DNA of 64,000 nt from Spirochaetia bacterium (GTDB taxonomy: Bacteria > Spirochaetota > Leptospiria > Turneriellales > JAOUFE01): assembly GCA_029857955.1 (NCBI GenBank), contig JAOUFY010000005.1, positions 1-64,000 on the forward strand, given 5' to 3'. This document shows positions 7,104 through 16,441 of the stretch, one piece after another. Position numbers and translations under genes: made by a program. Below the pieces are notes generated by a model that was not told the DNA's origin, did no database searches, and worked only from the letters and a program-made list of their open reading frames with translations. Within the stretch, counting starts at the first letter, position 1; every line of letters starts with the position of its first letter.

Positions 7104-7601
7104 ATGATGAAAAAAGTAATTTTAATATCGACCATTCTGGTTTTTTCTGCGATAAACTGTAAAGAAAAGTCCGCTGATTCTAATTCATACATGGGTCAGA
7201 TGGCCAATGATCCAAAACTGTCTGAAAATAACATTACAAAACTGGTCAGGGTGGATGATCTTCATGTAGCATTTGATTTTATGTCGATGCCCTACCATAT
7301 GCAGATGATGAAGCTTATGCATGCGGATATGAAGCATGTTGAAGGGGCTACTCATGGCTTAATGATTACAGTGATGGACTACCATACAAAAAAAATTATT
7401 AAAGAGGCTCAGGTTTTGCTAAGCATTACAGATCCAACGGGTAAAGTATCTCAATATGAATCTGAAATTATAAGCGGAGCAGGTATGCACCATTATGCTG
7501 CTCATTTAACAGCCTCTCAACAGGGTAAGTATTTGATCATTGCTAATATAAAATATCGCGGCAAAACGTATATCGCTAAAACAGAGTTTTCAAATCAGTG
7601 A
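7104..7601 (+). CDS. Met/His-rich predicted lipoprotein
   Basis: About 165 residues. The start ATG at 7104 follows AAAGGATATA; the frame is open from 7089. A type II signal peptide ends in FSAINC, so the mature protein would be lipid-anchored at the Cys. The following ~70 residues are strikingly rich in Met and His (MSMPYHMQMMKLMHADMKH), a composition seen in periplasmic copper-binding proteins. The C-terminal part looks like one Ig-like beta domain, similar in outline to YtkA-like proteins. Copper handling is inference; no family was firmly recognised. The next gene on the same strand is 110 bases away. Confidence 0.7.
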   Translation: MMKKVILISTILVFSAINCKEKSADSNSYMGQMANDPKLSENNITKLVRVDDLHVAFDFMSMPYHMQMMKLMHADMKHVEGATHGLMITVMDYHTKKIIKEAQVLLSITDPTGKVSQYESEIISGAGMHHYAAHLTASQQGKYLIIANIKYRGKTYIAKTEFSNQ

Positions 7602-7711
7602 TGTATTTATGTTGAATCCGCCCATGTAAAGAAAGCTCTATATAAAAAGCGGTTGTCGCTTGGCTAAGCGAATTTTCAATAACCATCCTTGATAAATCCG
7701 GATAAATTAAA

Positions 7712-8155
7712 ATGTTAAAAAAAGAATTACGATTTCGTCCTGTTATTTTATTGTTGATTGTTTTAGCCGTGCCCAATATAATATTTTTTCTGGTCAAAGC
7801 CATGTCTCATTACTACGTTTCAGATGATTTTCTAAATTCAGCTCTTATTTTAAAAAGAGAAGGAATTAAAGTAGTTTTTAATATTGCTGAACTGGAAAAA
7901 TTTAATCAAAAAGATAATTTAAAAAATATTGAAGATGAATTAACGCAAATTTTAAAACGAAGTAAATCCGGCGAATTTCAATCGAAATCGTGTAATGAAA
8001 CTGAATGTATATATACCCTTTATGGTACAGAGGCCGATAGAATGCACCAGCTTATTAAGCCTGTATTAAGAAAGTACCCTGAAAAGAGCGGGTATATTTA
8101 CAAGATTTACGATTTAAAAAATTATAAAGATCAAGTAAAAGGCGATCTATATTAG
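7712..8155 (+). CDS. Small membrane-anchored protein of unknown function
   Basis: 147 residues: a positively charged N-terminus, one transmembrane helix (about 9-28), then a ~115-residue soluble domain with two Cys (SCNETEC) that could form a disulfide if it is periplasmic. No family was recognised. The ribosome site before ATG 7712 is weak. It lies in a same-strand run between the Met-rich lipoprotein and the HlyIII protein; whether they form one transcript is unclear. Confidence 0.55.
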   Translation: MLKKELRFRPVILLLIVLAVPNIIFFLVKAMSHYYVSDDFLNSALILKREGIKVVFNIAELEKFNQKDNLKNIEDELTQILKRSKSGEFQSKSCNETECIYTLYGTEADRMHQLIKPVLRKYPEKSGYIYKIYDLKNYKDQVKGDLY

Positions 8156-8212
8156 TCAGCCTTACGGCAACTAAAGTAAAAACGTCCATATTTTAAATTT
8201 TGGAGAGTGCAG

Positions 8213-8935
8213 ATGAAGGGCTCAAAAATAACAACCTATATTGCGGATAAGGAATTTTTTAATAAAATACGCTCACAGTCAAAATTAGCTTATGTAGGTC
8301 AAACAAGGTCAGAAGAAATTTTCAATACTCTGACACATGCTCTGGCCAGTTTATTAAGTGTCGCTGGTTTTATCGTTTTAATTTCTTTTACTGCATCTGG
8401 CGGCGATTTAACCCGTATATTGACATGCGGTCTTTATGGAATTTCATTGATATTTTTATATGTGGCATCTATGTTGTATCACGGTTCGTCAAATTATAAA
8501 CGCAAAAAATTTTTTCATATGCTCGATCACTCTGCTATTTTTATTTTAATTGCCGGAACCAACACGCCGATTTTATTGACATATCTGCCAGAACATTGGG
8601 GATGGGAAATTTTCTGGGCAGCCTGGGTATTGGCGGCTACCGGCGTTTTTCTTGAAATTTTTATGGCAGGAAAAATTCCAAAATATATATCGATATCTCT
8701 GTATTCGCTTATGGGTTGGATGATATTATTGGCGGCAAAACCTATGTTTGAAATATTACCCGGCGGGCTGCTAAACTGGTTGTTTTTAGGCGGAATTACG
8801 TATATGATTGGGATTATTTTTTATGTACGTAAAACCTTGTTTTTTAATCATGTCATTTGGCACTTGGTCGTTATGCTGGGCAGCGCTTTTCATTACATTG
8901 GGATTTTATCTTATGTAGCCATGAAAGTAGATTGA
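8213..8935 (+). CDS. HlyIII/PAQR-family membrane protein
   Basis: About 240 residues with seven predicted transmembrane segments. It carries the family marks: EEIFNTLTHA near the N-terminus, SMLYHG, MLDHSAIF, and the C-terminal HVIWHLVVMLGSAFHY with the conserved His pair. These residues bind a metal (zinc) in PAQR proteins and are linked to hydrolase activity in eukaryotic members. The bacterial role (membrane lipid homeostasis, once called hemolysin III) is poorly known. ATG 8213 with GGAG upstream is preferred over the in-frame GTG at 8207. Confidence 0.88.
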   Translation: MKGSKITTYIADKEFFNKIRSQSKLAYVGQTRSEEIFNTLTHALASLLSVAGFIVLISFTASGGDLTRILTCGLYGISLIFLYVASMLYHGSSNYKRKKFFHMLDHSAIFILIAGTNTPILLTYLPEHWGWEIFWAAWVLAATGVFLEIFMAGKIPKYISISLYSLMGWMILLAAKPMFEILPGGLLNWLFLGGITYMIGIIFYVRKTLFFNHVIWHLVVMLGSAFHYIGILSYVAMKVD

Positions 8936-9013
8936 TGCATTTGGCATTTCGGTATTTTACAGGGTTGATCAGACCTGAACCTGACTTTGGTCAAATTATT
9001 TATTAAAAATCTT

Positions 9014-10255
9014 ATGAACGAAGAAATTAAACCGCTAAGTTTTAGCGACATTACCTCTGAAATACGACAAACGCTGGAAAAAAACAATGTTCCTGACGAT
9101 CAGGTTGAAATCACCTATGAGCGGGAAGAATTTTTTTTAAGAATTTATCCAGCGGATATTGATGAAAAAACCATTCATGAAGTTTTTATTTTAGCTAAAA
9201 AACATATCGAGAACTGGCGTATTCATACATACGATAAAAATTATGTTTCTGTTCAGGCGTTAAACTCAAGTATATTTCAGACAGAAAAAATGCTCGAAAA
9301 TATCAAAATCAGGGTAAGCGCGCTTTCTGGCGATAGATTGATTGAAATTACAAAAAAGGGTTTCATAACTCCCGCAGAGTTAAATTTAATCATCAGCTGC
9401 ATAAAGCAGTTTTGTATTATAAAGTATTCGCGCCCCATAGATCAGCTTGCTGCTCTTGGCTGTACGGTGTATTCTCCAGAATCGGAAAAAATTTCTATGC
9501 AGGACTTTGGAGGTTACGAATCTGTAAAAAAGCTCATTCTTGAAACGGTAATTATGCCGGTAAAAAATCCCGAAGTTTATGATAAAATTGTAGCATCTAC
9601 ACGAAAAGTATTTGAAAGCAATCGCCCAAAGGCTGTACTGTTTTCAGGACCTCCCGGAGTAGGTAAAACAACCATGGCTCGAATACTTGCCAGAGAAACG
9701 GGATACCATCTGGTATATCTGCCCCTTGAAAGCATCATGTCGGCCTACTATGGAGAGTCGTCTAAAAGGCTGGCTTTAATTTTTGATGTGGCAGCTAAAG
9801 ATGATAAAGAAAAAATAATACTTTTTATTGATGAGATTGATTCACTTGCGCCAAGCCGTAATGAAAAACTATTTGAGGCCACCAGAAGAATGCTTTCAGT
9901 CTTGCTTCGAAAAATTGACGGTATTGAAAGTAAAAAAAACTACATAACCATCGGAGCTACCAACAGAAAAGAAGACATCGATGAAGCTCTCATGTCGCGT
10001 TTTGATACGGTCATTGAATTTCCACTTCCCAATACAGTTGATATCGTGTGTTTACTTGAAAACTGGGCAAAACACCTGACAAAAGAACAACGAACTCAAA
10101 TTGCAGCAAAGCTTCCTGGTTTGTCGCCGAGAACCATAAAAGATATTTGTAACCGAGCTGAAAGAACCCAGGCCAGAATAAACATAAGTAAAAACAATTC
10201 AGAGTTGCCGACAGTCGAAGTTTATCTGGAAACGGCTAATTCGTATTTAAAATAA
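9014..10255 (+). CDS. AAA-family ATPase with an unrecognised N-terminal domain
   Basis: About 413 residues; the open frame begins at TTG 8987, ATG 9014 is chosen, and neither has a clear ribosome site. The C-terminal ~230 residues form a classical AAA module: Walker A GPPGVGKT (221-228 of the long form), Walker B LFIDEID (279-285), sensor 1 GATN (323-326) and the Arg of SRFD near 338. The second half resembles the FtsH/p97/proteasomal ATPase class, but there is no protease domain and no membrane segment. The first ~170 residues match nothing I recognise and may be a substrate-recognition domain. An M48 protease gene lies convergently downstream; a functional link is speculative. Confidence 0.8.
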   Translation: MNEEIKPLSFSDITSEIRQTLEKNNVPDDQVEITYEREEFFLRIYPADIDEKTIHEVFILAKKHIENWRIHTYDKNYVSVQALNSSIFQTEKMLENIKIRVSALSGDRLIEITKKGFITPAELNLIISCIKQFCIIKYSRPIDQLAALGCTVYSPESEKISMQDFGGYESVKKLILETVIMPVKNPEVYDKIVASTRKVFESNRPKAVLFSGPPGVGKTTMARILARETGYHLVYLPLESIMSAYYGESSKRLALIFDVAAKDDKEKIILFIDEIDSLAPSRNEKLFEATRRMLSVLLRKIDGIESKKNYITIGATNRKEDIDEALMSRFDTVIEFPLPNTVDIVCLLENWAKHLTKEQRTQIAAKLPGLSPRTIKDICNRAERTQARINISKNNSELPTVEVYLETANSYLK

Positions 10256-10282
10256 TTATAAAGTGAAATAACACACACATTT

Positions 10283-11392
10283 TTAGTTGCAAATATCCTT
10301 TAGATTTTTCCATTCAATTTGATTTATTAATTTTACAGGTTTATATTTATTGTTTTTTAAAGCAGTTTCAATCGTTTCAATTCTTTTTTTATTCATGGGA
10401 TGCGTGCTCAGCCATTCTAAAAATTCTTTTCCTTCTTTTTTGTCGTTTTTCTCTTGACTGCTTGCAGGAATTGAGTTTCTTTTAAAAAAATCGATCATTC
10501 CTTTCAATGAAGCTTTTTGATGTATCAGTCTGGCGATAGCGATTTGATCGGCTTCTTCTTCAAACCCGCGAGAGTATTTCATAAAAATAACAACGTTGAT
10601 GATTTCAGAAATTTTCTCCAGGGTTTCGATCCCCTCCATGGTTCCGCCGACAACCAGGGCCGAGACGAACATTGCGCCCATAGATCGACTTAGCTGCTGC
10701 ATGGAATGACGTTTATCTTCATGTGCGACTTCATGAGCAAGTACCGCATAAACCTCTTCAGGGGTTTGAGCCTGCTTTAACAATCCGTTAAATAAAAGAA
10801 TTCTTCCTCCGGGAAAAGCAAGCGCATTTACAACTTCATTGTCGATGATTAAAATTTCAATGTTTTGGTCATTTGTTAATTTAGATTTTAAAACATTTAA
10901 TGCTTTTAAACCTCTTTTATTTTCACAAACTTTATTGTTGTTTTTTATAAAACCAAATGATTTATCTCCAATTCTTTTGTCGTATGAAACAGGTATTATT
11001 TTATAGGCTTGTGAAAATGAAAAAAAAATAAGATATGAGGCAAGTGGAACTACAATTAATGAAATAACGATTAACTTCGTACCCTGCATTTTATGAATGT
11101 ATTGTGAAAAATTTTTAAAAACACCAAGATTGTTAGTGTGTTTTTTTTCAAGAGCAAGGATAGTTTTTTTATTTTTTAAAATTAATTTTTTGGAAGTGTG
11201 TAAATGATCTTCAATAATTACAGAGCATGTACCGGATATATTCTCAAGCTTCGAGATGTCCTTGTATAATATCCGGATTGTGCTTCCGTTATTTGAAACA
11301 AATTTTAAAAAATTTTTAGAAAATAAAATTTTCCCCTTTTGGGCAACTGGAGTAAGTCCGTCGTAATATTCTACTTCATCCAAAGAATTCAC
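10283..11392 (-). CDS. M48-family membrane metalloprotease
   Basis: 369 residues. An N-terminal ~95-residue beta-rich domain is followed by one transmembrane helix (about 107-126) and an M48 catalytic domain with HEVAH at 220-224 and the third zinc-ligand region EEEAD at 278-282. The catalytic domain is expected on the periplasmic side, as in the BepA/LoiP/YcaL group that handles misfolded outer-membrane proteins. The start appears to be GTG at 11392, within the 3' end of the DUF898 gene (17-base overlap), so the two are coupled. Substrate unknown. Confidence 0.88.
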   Translation of the reverse strand: MNSLDEVEYYDGLTPVAQKGKILFSKNFLKFVSNNGSTIRILYKDISKLENISGTCSVIIEDHLHTSKKLILKNKKTILALEKKHTNNLGVFKNFSQYIHKMQGTKLIVISLIVVPLASYLIFFSFSQAYKIIPVSYDKRIGDKSFGFIKNNNKVCENKRGLKALNVLKSKLTNDQNIEILIIDNEVVNALAFPGGRILLFNGLLKQAQTPEEVYAVLAHEVAHEDKRHSMQQLSRSMGAMFVSALVVGGTMEGIETLEKISEIINVVIFMKYSRGFEEEADQIAIARLIHQKASLKGMIDFFKRNSIPASSQEKNDKKEGKEFLEWLSTHPMNKKRIETIETALKNNKYKPVKLINQIEWKNLKDICN

Positions 11393-12353
11393 CGATGGTA
11401 TCTAAAAAATCTCCAGCTTCGCTGATTCCTTCTGCAAGAGCGTCTGCTGAAGAGTCGGGTACTGCCTGTATCTTAAGTAAATCTACTTCACCAGTAAATG
11501 ATATCGTCTCAAGAAGATATTTTTTCTTTATGATGATGGCCCAGGCAAATCCAAAACCAAGAGTAAATACAGTGATGAAAAAACTTAAAAAAGTAACTTT
11601 TAAAAGACCGGTGCCAGACATATCGCTTTTAAACATGTTTCCTTGAAAAAAGGTATGTTGCCAGTAATATCTCTCAAGATCAGCTTTGTAATGGAAAGCA
11701 TAGAAGCCAAATGTGAAAGGAATTAAAAGCATGGCCAATAGCGTTTTATAAAAAACATCTTTTCCTGCTCCATCAAAGAAAAATTCCTGGTTTCCGATTG
11801 TGGATTTATCAATGAGATACTTATCCAGTTTTACTCGAAACCATGAGGAGTAAATACCGAGCGTTATAATTGAAAAAAAGAAGCCTTTAAAAATAATTTT
11901 ATATAAATCTTTTACATTGCCGTTAAATCGAAAGTGAACAGCATTCCAGGATGATCGGGCAAGTTGAAATTTTCGGCTGCCATAAACTATAAACGGTAAA
12001 ATCGATATAAAGATAACGTAAATTAAAAGAGGCGGAAAAGTCGCCGCAAAAGTTTTGTTTACGTTGAACATTTCAAATAATTTAGGCAGGCCATACAAAA
12101 TAAGCGCAAAGGGTATACCGATCATCACCAGTCCCTTGATAAATCCAATGAGCTTTTCTTTTCCTGTCGCGTGATATTCAAACCTGCTGTCCTGAAATGA
12201 AGTATGATTGTAAAAATATTTTTTAGTTTTTACTTTTGCCCAGAAATAGTATACGCCAAGAGTAAAGATGCTTAGCAATAAATTTGATAAATACAATTTA
12301 AATAATGGCCATCCCTCTCCGTCAAATTTAATTCGAGTTGTTTGATTTTCCAT
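11376..12353 (-). CDS. DUF898 (YjgN-like) membrane protein
   Basis: 325 residues, with repeated transmembrane segments and two recurring motifs: YYFWAKVKTKKYFYNHT in the first unit and a related RVKLDKYLIDKS in the second, the internal duplication typical of DUF898. Its function is not established. The family is often encoded next to an M48 protease carrying an N-terminal beta domain, as here. ATG 12353 is preceded by GAGGTCATCA. The 3' end overlaps the protease gene by 17 bases. Confidence 0.85.
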   Translation of the reverse strand: MENQTTRIKFDGEGWPLFKLYLSNLLLSIFTLGVYYFWAKVKTKKYFYNHTSFQDSRFEYHATGKEKLIGFIKGLVMIGIPFALILYGLPKLFEMFNVNKTFAATFPPLLIYVIFISILPFIVYGSRKFQLARSSWNAVHFRFNGNVKDLYKIIFKGFFFSIITLGIYSSWFRVKLDKYLIDKSTIGNQEFFFDGAGKDVFYKTLLAMLLIPFTFGFYAFHYKADLERYYWQHTFFQGNMFKSDMSGTGLLKVTFLSFFITVFTLGFGFAWAIIIKKKYLLETISFTGEVDLLKIQAVPDSSADALAEGISEAGDFLDTIGEFFG

Positions 12354-12524
12354 TGATGACCTCTTTTATTTAATTTTGTAAACAGCAATTTATATGCTTT
12401 AATCCGGTTGTCAATAAAAAATCATTTTAAACCTGTATCATACCATTCTGCTGAATCATTTATTTTAGCCCGTGTTCTCTGTATTTTTTTCTTGAGTATT
12501 CTACTGTGATCTTGTCATGAACTT

Positions 12525-13412
12525 TTACAATCCCCAGTCGCGGGGATATCTAAATTCACGATCGATGGTTTTTTCAGAGACTTTAATGATCAGGGGCATT
12601 TTGCGTTTATACTGAGATACCATAACTTTATTAAAGATAGATTTAATTTTTTCGCTATCAATGCCGGATTCTTTGGCGACTTTTTCAATCCTTTCTTTAC
12701 TCCATCCCAGATCAATCCAGTGGTATAAAATTCGGTCAATTAAATCATAGCTAAGGTTAAGCTCGCCTTCGTCCGTCTGGCCTTCCCATAGATCGGCGCT
12801 AGGGGGTTTGTCGATGATTTCTGAAGGTATCTCAAGATGGCGTGACATTTCACGAACCTGAAATTTATACAAATCTCCGATCGGGTTAACCGCGCTTGCC
12901 ATATCGCCCCATAGCGTGCTGTAACCGAGAAGTATTTCACTTTTATTGCTGGTGCCCGCGACAAGGCTTTGAAATAAAACCGATTGATCATAGAGAACGG
13001 TCATTCGAAGTCTGGCAAGAACATTTCCTTTGCGAAGCTGAATGATTTTTTCATTTAATTTTAATATGTTACTTTCGCTCGATGACATGTCGGCAAAATA
13101 CGCATCGGCCATCGGCGTTAAATCTTTTTCAATTAAAGAAACACCGCAGGCTTTTGCTGCCAATTGCGCATGTTCTCTTGAAATCGAAGAGCTAAGTTTG
13201 TAGGGCATATACAAGGCCGTTATGTTTTGACTGCCAAGGGCGCGATTAGCTATATAAAGCGTTAGCGCAGAGTCGATGCCCCCGCTTAGACCAAGTACAA
13301 TTTTTTTTACACCGGTTTTTTCAACTTCAATTTTAAATGCCTTTTGAATGATATCAACGGCAACTTTGCAGTTTGTTTTGGGAAGCGGTAAATTTATTTC
13401 TGGTTTATTCAT
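12525..13412 (-). CDS. nadE: NAD+ synthetase (ATP-pyrophosphatase subunit or domain)
   Basis: 295 residues with the PP-loop SGGIDS at 43-48 and the family pattern around GTSNKSEILLGYSTLWGD. It converts nicotinate adenine dinucleotide to NAD+ using ATP and ammonia or glutamine-derived ammonia. In many bacteria the glutamine-using form is one long protein with an N-terminal nitrilase-type amidase; here that part is the separate upstream gene, overlapping this one by 8 bases. It probably receives ammonia from that partner, but it could work with free ammonia. Confidence 0.92.
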   Translation of the reverse strand: MNKPEINLPLPKTNCKVAVDIIQKAFKIEVEKTGVKKIVLGLSGGIDSALTLYIANRALGSQNITALYMPYKLSSSISREHAQLAAKACGVSLIEKDLTPMADAYFADMSSSESNILKLNEKIIQLRKGNVLARLRMTVLYDQSVLFQSLVAGTSNKSEILLGYSTLWGDMASAVNPIGDLYKFQVREMSRHLEIPSEIIDKPPSADLWEGQTDEGELNLSYDLIDRILYHWIDLGWSKERIEKVAKESGIDSEKIKSIFNKVMVSQYKRKMPLIIKVSEKTIDREFRYPRDWGL

Positions 13413-14265
13413 TTTTAAAACGAATGTTGCTGGATTTTAAAAAAAGACGATGATTTAACTCAAAATTTTCATCATGAAACGGACCGCCCCGTTGATAGGC
13501 CGCTTCAAGATCTTGCAGATTTACGTCAAAGAAAAAAACCTCATCATTTTGAGATTCACAGCTTGACATGTTGGGAGATACAAACATGCTTTTGCCGTCA
13601 AAGTATACGCCGTCTTCGGCTCCGCCTCTGTTTTGATAATAACAAAAAATGCCAAAACTTTCAGCATAAATTTCCAAACGTTTTTTCCAGGCCTGATATG
13701 ACGAAGTTGACGAACCTTCCGCATTTATACCGCGCGCCGGCGAACAAGACGGCACAAACAAATGTTTTACTCCAGATTCATACAGGGCATAGGCAAGAGC
13801 CGGATGAAAGGCATCTTCGCAGATCAGCACTCCGGTTTTGCCAAGTTTACCTTCATAAACGGTAATGTCATTTCCTGCCGTAAAGTAGCGGCCTTCGTCA
13901 AAAAAACCATAGGTCGGCAGGTAAATTTTTTTATGTGTGTGAATGATTTTTCCGTCAGCGATAACAATATGTGCATTGTAGATCATGCCGTTTTCTTTCA
14001 GGGCAAGGCCAAGGTGAATTTCCGACTTTTCACTTTGCAGTAAAATGGTTTCAGGAATTTCATCCGGCACGGAGATCGCTGTTGAAAATGTAAGGTTTTC
14101 AAGAAGATAACCCGTAACGCTCAATTCAGGAAAAAAAATTACATCGACGTTATTATCGCTCTGACACTTTTCTATGATTTTGGAGATCTTTGTAAAATTT
14201 TCAATTGTATTTCCAAGGATCGGTACAAATGGAACAAACGCAATTCGGATTATTTTTTCAGCCAT
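13405..14265 (-). CDS. Carbon-nitrogen hydrolase, probable glutaminase partner of NadE
   Basis: 286 residues from ATG 14265 (the frame extends to a TTG at 14298 with no better ribosome site). The nitrilase Glu-Lys-Cys triad is visible: E in FFPELSVTGY (about 47), K in KIYLPTYGFFDEGRYF (about 113) and C in GVLICEDAF (about 149). The KxYLPxYGxFDExRYF and ICED patterns are those of the amidase domain of glutamine-dependent NAD synthetases rather than of general nitrilases. Its 8-base overlap with nadE supports a two-subunit enzyme. There is no sign that the split is a sequencing frameshift: each ORF has its own plausible start and end. Confidence 0.85.
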   Translation of the reverse strand: MAEKIIRIAFVPFVPILGNTIENFTKISKIIEKCQSDNNVDVIFFPELSVTGYLLENLTFSTAISVPDEIPETILLQSEKSEIHLGLALKENGMIYNAHIVIADGKIIHTHKKIYLPTYGFFDEGRYFTAGNDITVYEGKLGKTGVLICEDAFHPALAYALYESGVKHLFVPSCSPARGINAEGSSTSSYQAWKKRLEIYAESFGIFCYYQNRGGAEDGVYFDGKSMFVSPNMSSCESQNDEVFFFDVNLQDLEAAYQRGGPFHDENFELNHRLFLKSSNIRFKNE

Positions 14266-14491
14266 AACAATATCTTTCACGACATTTGTCTTGATCAACC
14301 TGCGTTGTCAATTAAAGCACGAAGAGAAAGCCAAAACAAAGAAAGGCAAGGACAGCTGGGGGGCAAATTCATATACTTGTAAAAAAGAAATTGACGTTGG
14401 ATTCTCTCTTAAAAACTTATGTTAGAACAGGTTTAATCAAATGACGTTTTAAGCCTCCCGTAAGCTTGACCGTATATTTTCGAGGTAAATT

Positions 14492-16441
14492 ATGAAATCA
14501 TCACACATCATCATTGGAATACTGTCCATAGTCGGCGCATATGCCATGGCCATTGTTACACAAATTTATCAGCCGGCAGAAAAAGTCAATGCCCTATGGC
14601 TGGTTGTGGCCGCAGCCAGTTTTTATGTCATTGCATATCGTATTTATGGAAAATTCATCGTTGCCAAAGTATTAACCCTGGATGCCCGCATTGTTACTCC
14701 GGCGATGAGGTTAAAAGACGGCAGAGATTTTCATCCTACAAACAAATGGGTTTTATTCGGACATCATTTTGCAGCCATAGCCGGCGCGGGTCCTTTAATC
14801 GGGCCGATTTTAGCGGCACAGTTTGGTTATTTGCCGGGGTTTTTGTGGATTTTAATTGGTTCCATATTTGGCGGCGCGGTTCATGATATTGTGATTTTAG
14901 CAGCGTCCGTACGCAGAAACGGACGTTCGCTGGCTCAAATTGCCAAAGACGAAGTAGGGCCGGTGGCAGGACTTACCGCAGCCATTGCAATTTTGTTTAT
15001 CATCATTGTCGCTCTGGCAGGTCTCGGTCTGGCCGTGGTTAATTCATTGTATCACAGTCCCTGGGGAGCTTTTACCATTGGTTCAACGATTCCCATCGCG
15101 CTATTGATGGGCGTGTATTTGTTTAAATTTCGTCCTGGAAAAGTCGGCGAAGTCAGCGTCATTGGAGTTGTTTTATTAATTGCAGCTGTATATTTTGGAG
15201 GGTTGATTCCTGATTCATCGCTGGCTTCGATTTTTGATCTTGAAAAAAATACCCTTGTGATTGTTATTGCCGTTTATGGATTCATAGCTTCGGTTTTACC
15301 TGTCTGGCTTTTACTTGCGCCGAGAGATTATCTTTCAACGTACATGAAGGTCGGTACTGTGGTTATGCTGGCTGTGGGCGTGATTTTTCTTGCTCCGAAC
15401 CTTGAAATGCCGGCGATCACTAAATTTGTTCATGGCGGCGGTCCAATCATTCCCGGAACGGTGTTTCCTTTTATGTTCATTACAATAGCCTGCGGAGCCA
15501 TTTCAGGTTTTCATTCTCTGGTTTCATCGGGTACAACGCCAAAGATGATTGAGAGCGAAAGTGAAATTCAAATGATTGGTTTTGGCGCGATGTTGGCCGA
15601 AGGATTTGTTGCCGTTATTGCCGTAATTGCCGCGTCTATTTTAATTCCGGGAGATTATTTTGCCATCAATACAAAACTTTCTTTTGAGCAGCTTGCATTG
15701 CTTGGTTTTCCGGTAAGTCATATTCAGGAACTTTCGGCTACGGTCGGAGTAAATGTAGCCGGTCGCCCGGGCGGCGCGGTTTCACTTGCTGTGGGTATGG
15801 CTTCGATTTTTTCATCGTTGCCTGGTATGTCAAAACTAATGCCGTATTGGTATAACTTTGCATTGATGTTTGAAGCCTTATTTATTTTAACAACGGTAGA
15901 TGCAGGTACCCGTGTTGCCCGGTTTATTTTACAGGAACTGGGTTCTTACTTTTACAAACCCCTGGCGAAAACCGACTGGATGCCGGGGATTATATTTTCC
16001 AGCACAGCGGTTGTTGCTTCCTGGGCATTTTTAATTTCTTCCGGCAGCGTATCTACCATCTGGCCGATGTTTGGCGTGGCAAATCAACTGCTGGCGGTCA
16101 TTGCTTTTTGCATTGGAACAACGATACTTATTAAAACAGATAAAATGAAGTATGTCTGGGTTACCCTTTTGCCCATGATTTTTATGACAGTCACAACGTT
16201 GTCGGCTTCATATGAATTGTTTTTTATTTTTCTTGAAAAAGCATCGGCTGCCGCTATATCAGCAAATGCTCAAGATGCCCTGACATATAAAATAGATGCA
16301 GGACTTGTGGTCTTGATGGCGGCTTTAGTGTTCGTTGCTGTAGGCGATTCCATTTACAAATGGATTGGTTACAGCAACGGTAAACGTGAAATCATCACCA
16401 GCGAAGTTGTAGAGTGGGCAAGAGACCTTGAAGTGCATTGA
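14492..16441 (+). CDS. cstA: Carbon starvation protein A (CstA/BtsT-family transporter)
   Basis: 649 residues with many transmembrane helices. Conserved segments include the GPLIGPILAAQFGYLPG region near the N-terminus, LAPRDYLSTYMKVG, and the FGVANQLLAVIAF motif near the C-terminus. CstA and BtsT take up peptides or pyruvate at carbon limitation; which substrate applies here cannot be read off. ATG 14492 follows GAGGTAAATT. A small converging gene starts its 3' end at the very next base. The upstream 200 bases (14266-14491) show no clear regulator site. Confidence 0.95.
   Translation: MKSSHIIIGILSIVGAYAMAIVTQIYQPAEKVNALWLVVAAASFYVIAYRIYGKFIVAKVLTLDARIVTPAMRLKDGRDFHPTNKWVLFGHHFAAIAGAGPLIGPILAAQFGYLPGFLWILIGSIFGGAVHDIVILAASVRRNGRSLAQIAKDEVGPVAGLTAAIAILFIIIVALAGLGLAVVNSLYHSPWGAFTIGSTIPIALLMGVYLFKFRPGKVGEVSVIGVVLLIAAVYFGGLIPDSSLASIFDLEKNTLVIVIAVYGFIASVLPVWLLLAPRDYLSTYMKVGTVVMLAVGVIFLAPNLEMPAITKFVHGGGPIIPGTVFPFMFITIACGAISGFHSLVSSGTTPKMIESESEIQMIGFGAMLAEGFVAVIAVIAASILIPGDYFAINTKLSFEQLALLGFPVSHIQELSATVGVNVAGRPGGAVSLAVGMASIFSSLPGMSKLMPYWYNFALMFEALFILTTVDAGTRVARFILQELGSYFYKPLAKTDWMPGIIFSSTAVVASWAFLISSGSVSTIWPMFGVANQLLAVIAFCIGTTILIKTDKMKYVWVTLLPMIFMTVTTLSASYELFFIFLEKASAAAISANAQDALTYKIDAGLVVLMAALVFVAVGDSIYKWIGYSNGKREIITSEVVEWARDLEVH

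Noticed and set aside
12525-14265. Frameshift splitting one nadE gene
   Set aside because: Each ORF has complete motifs, its own start and stop and a sensible length; a tight overlap is normal for coupled subunits. Kept as two genes.
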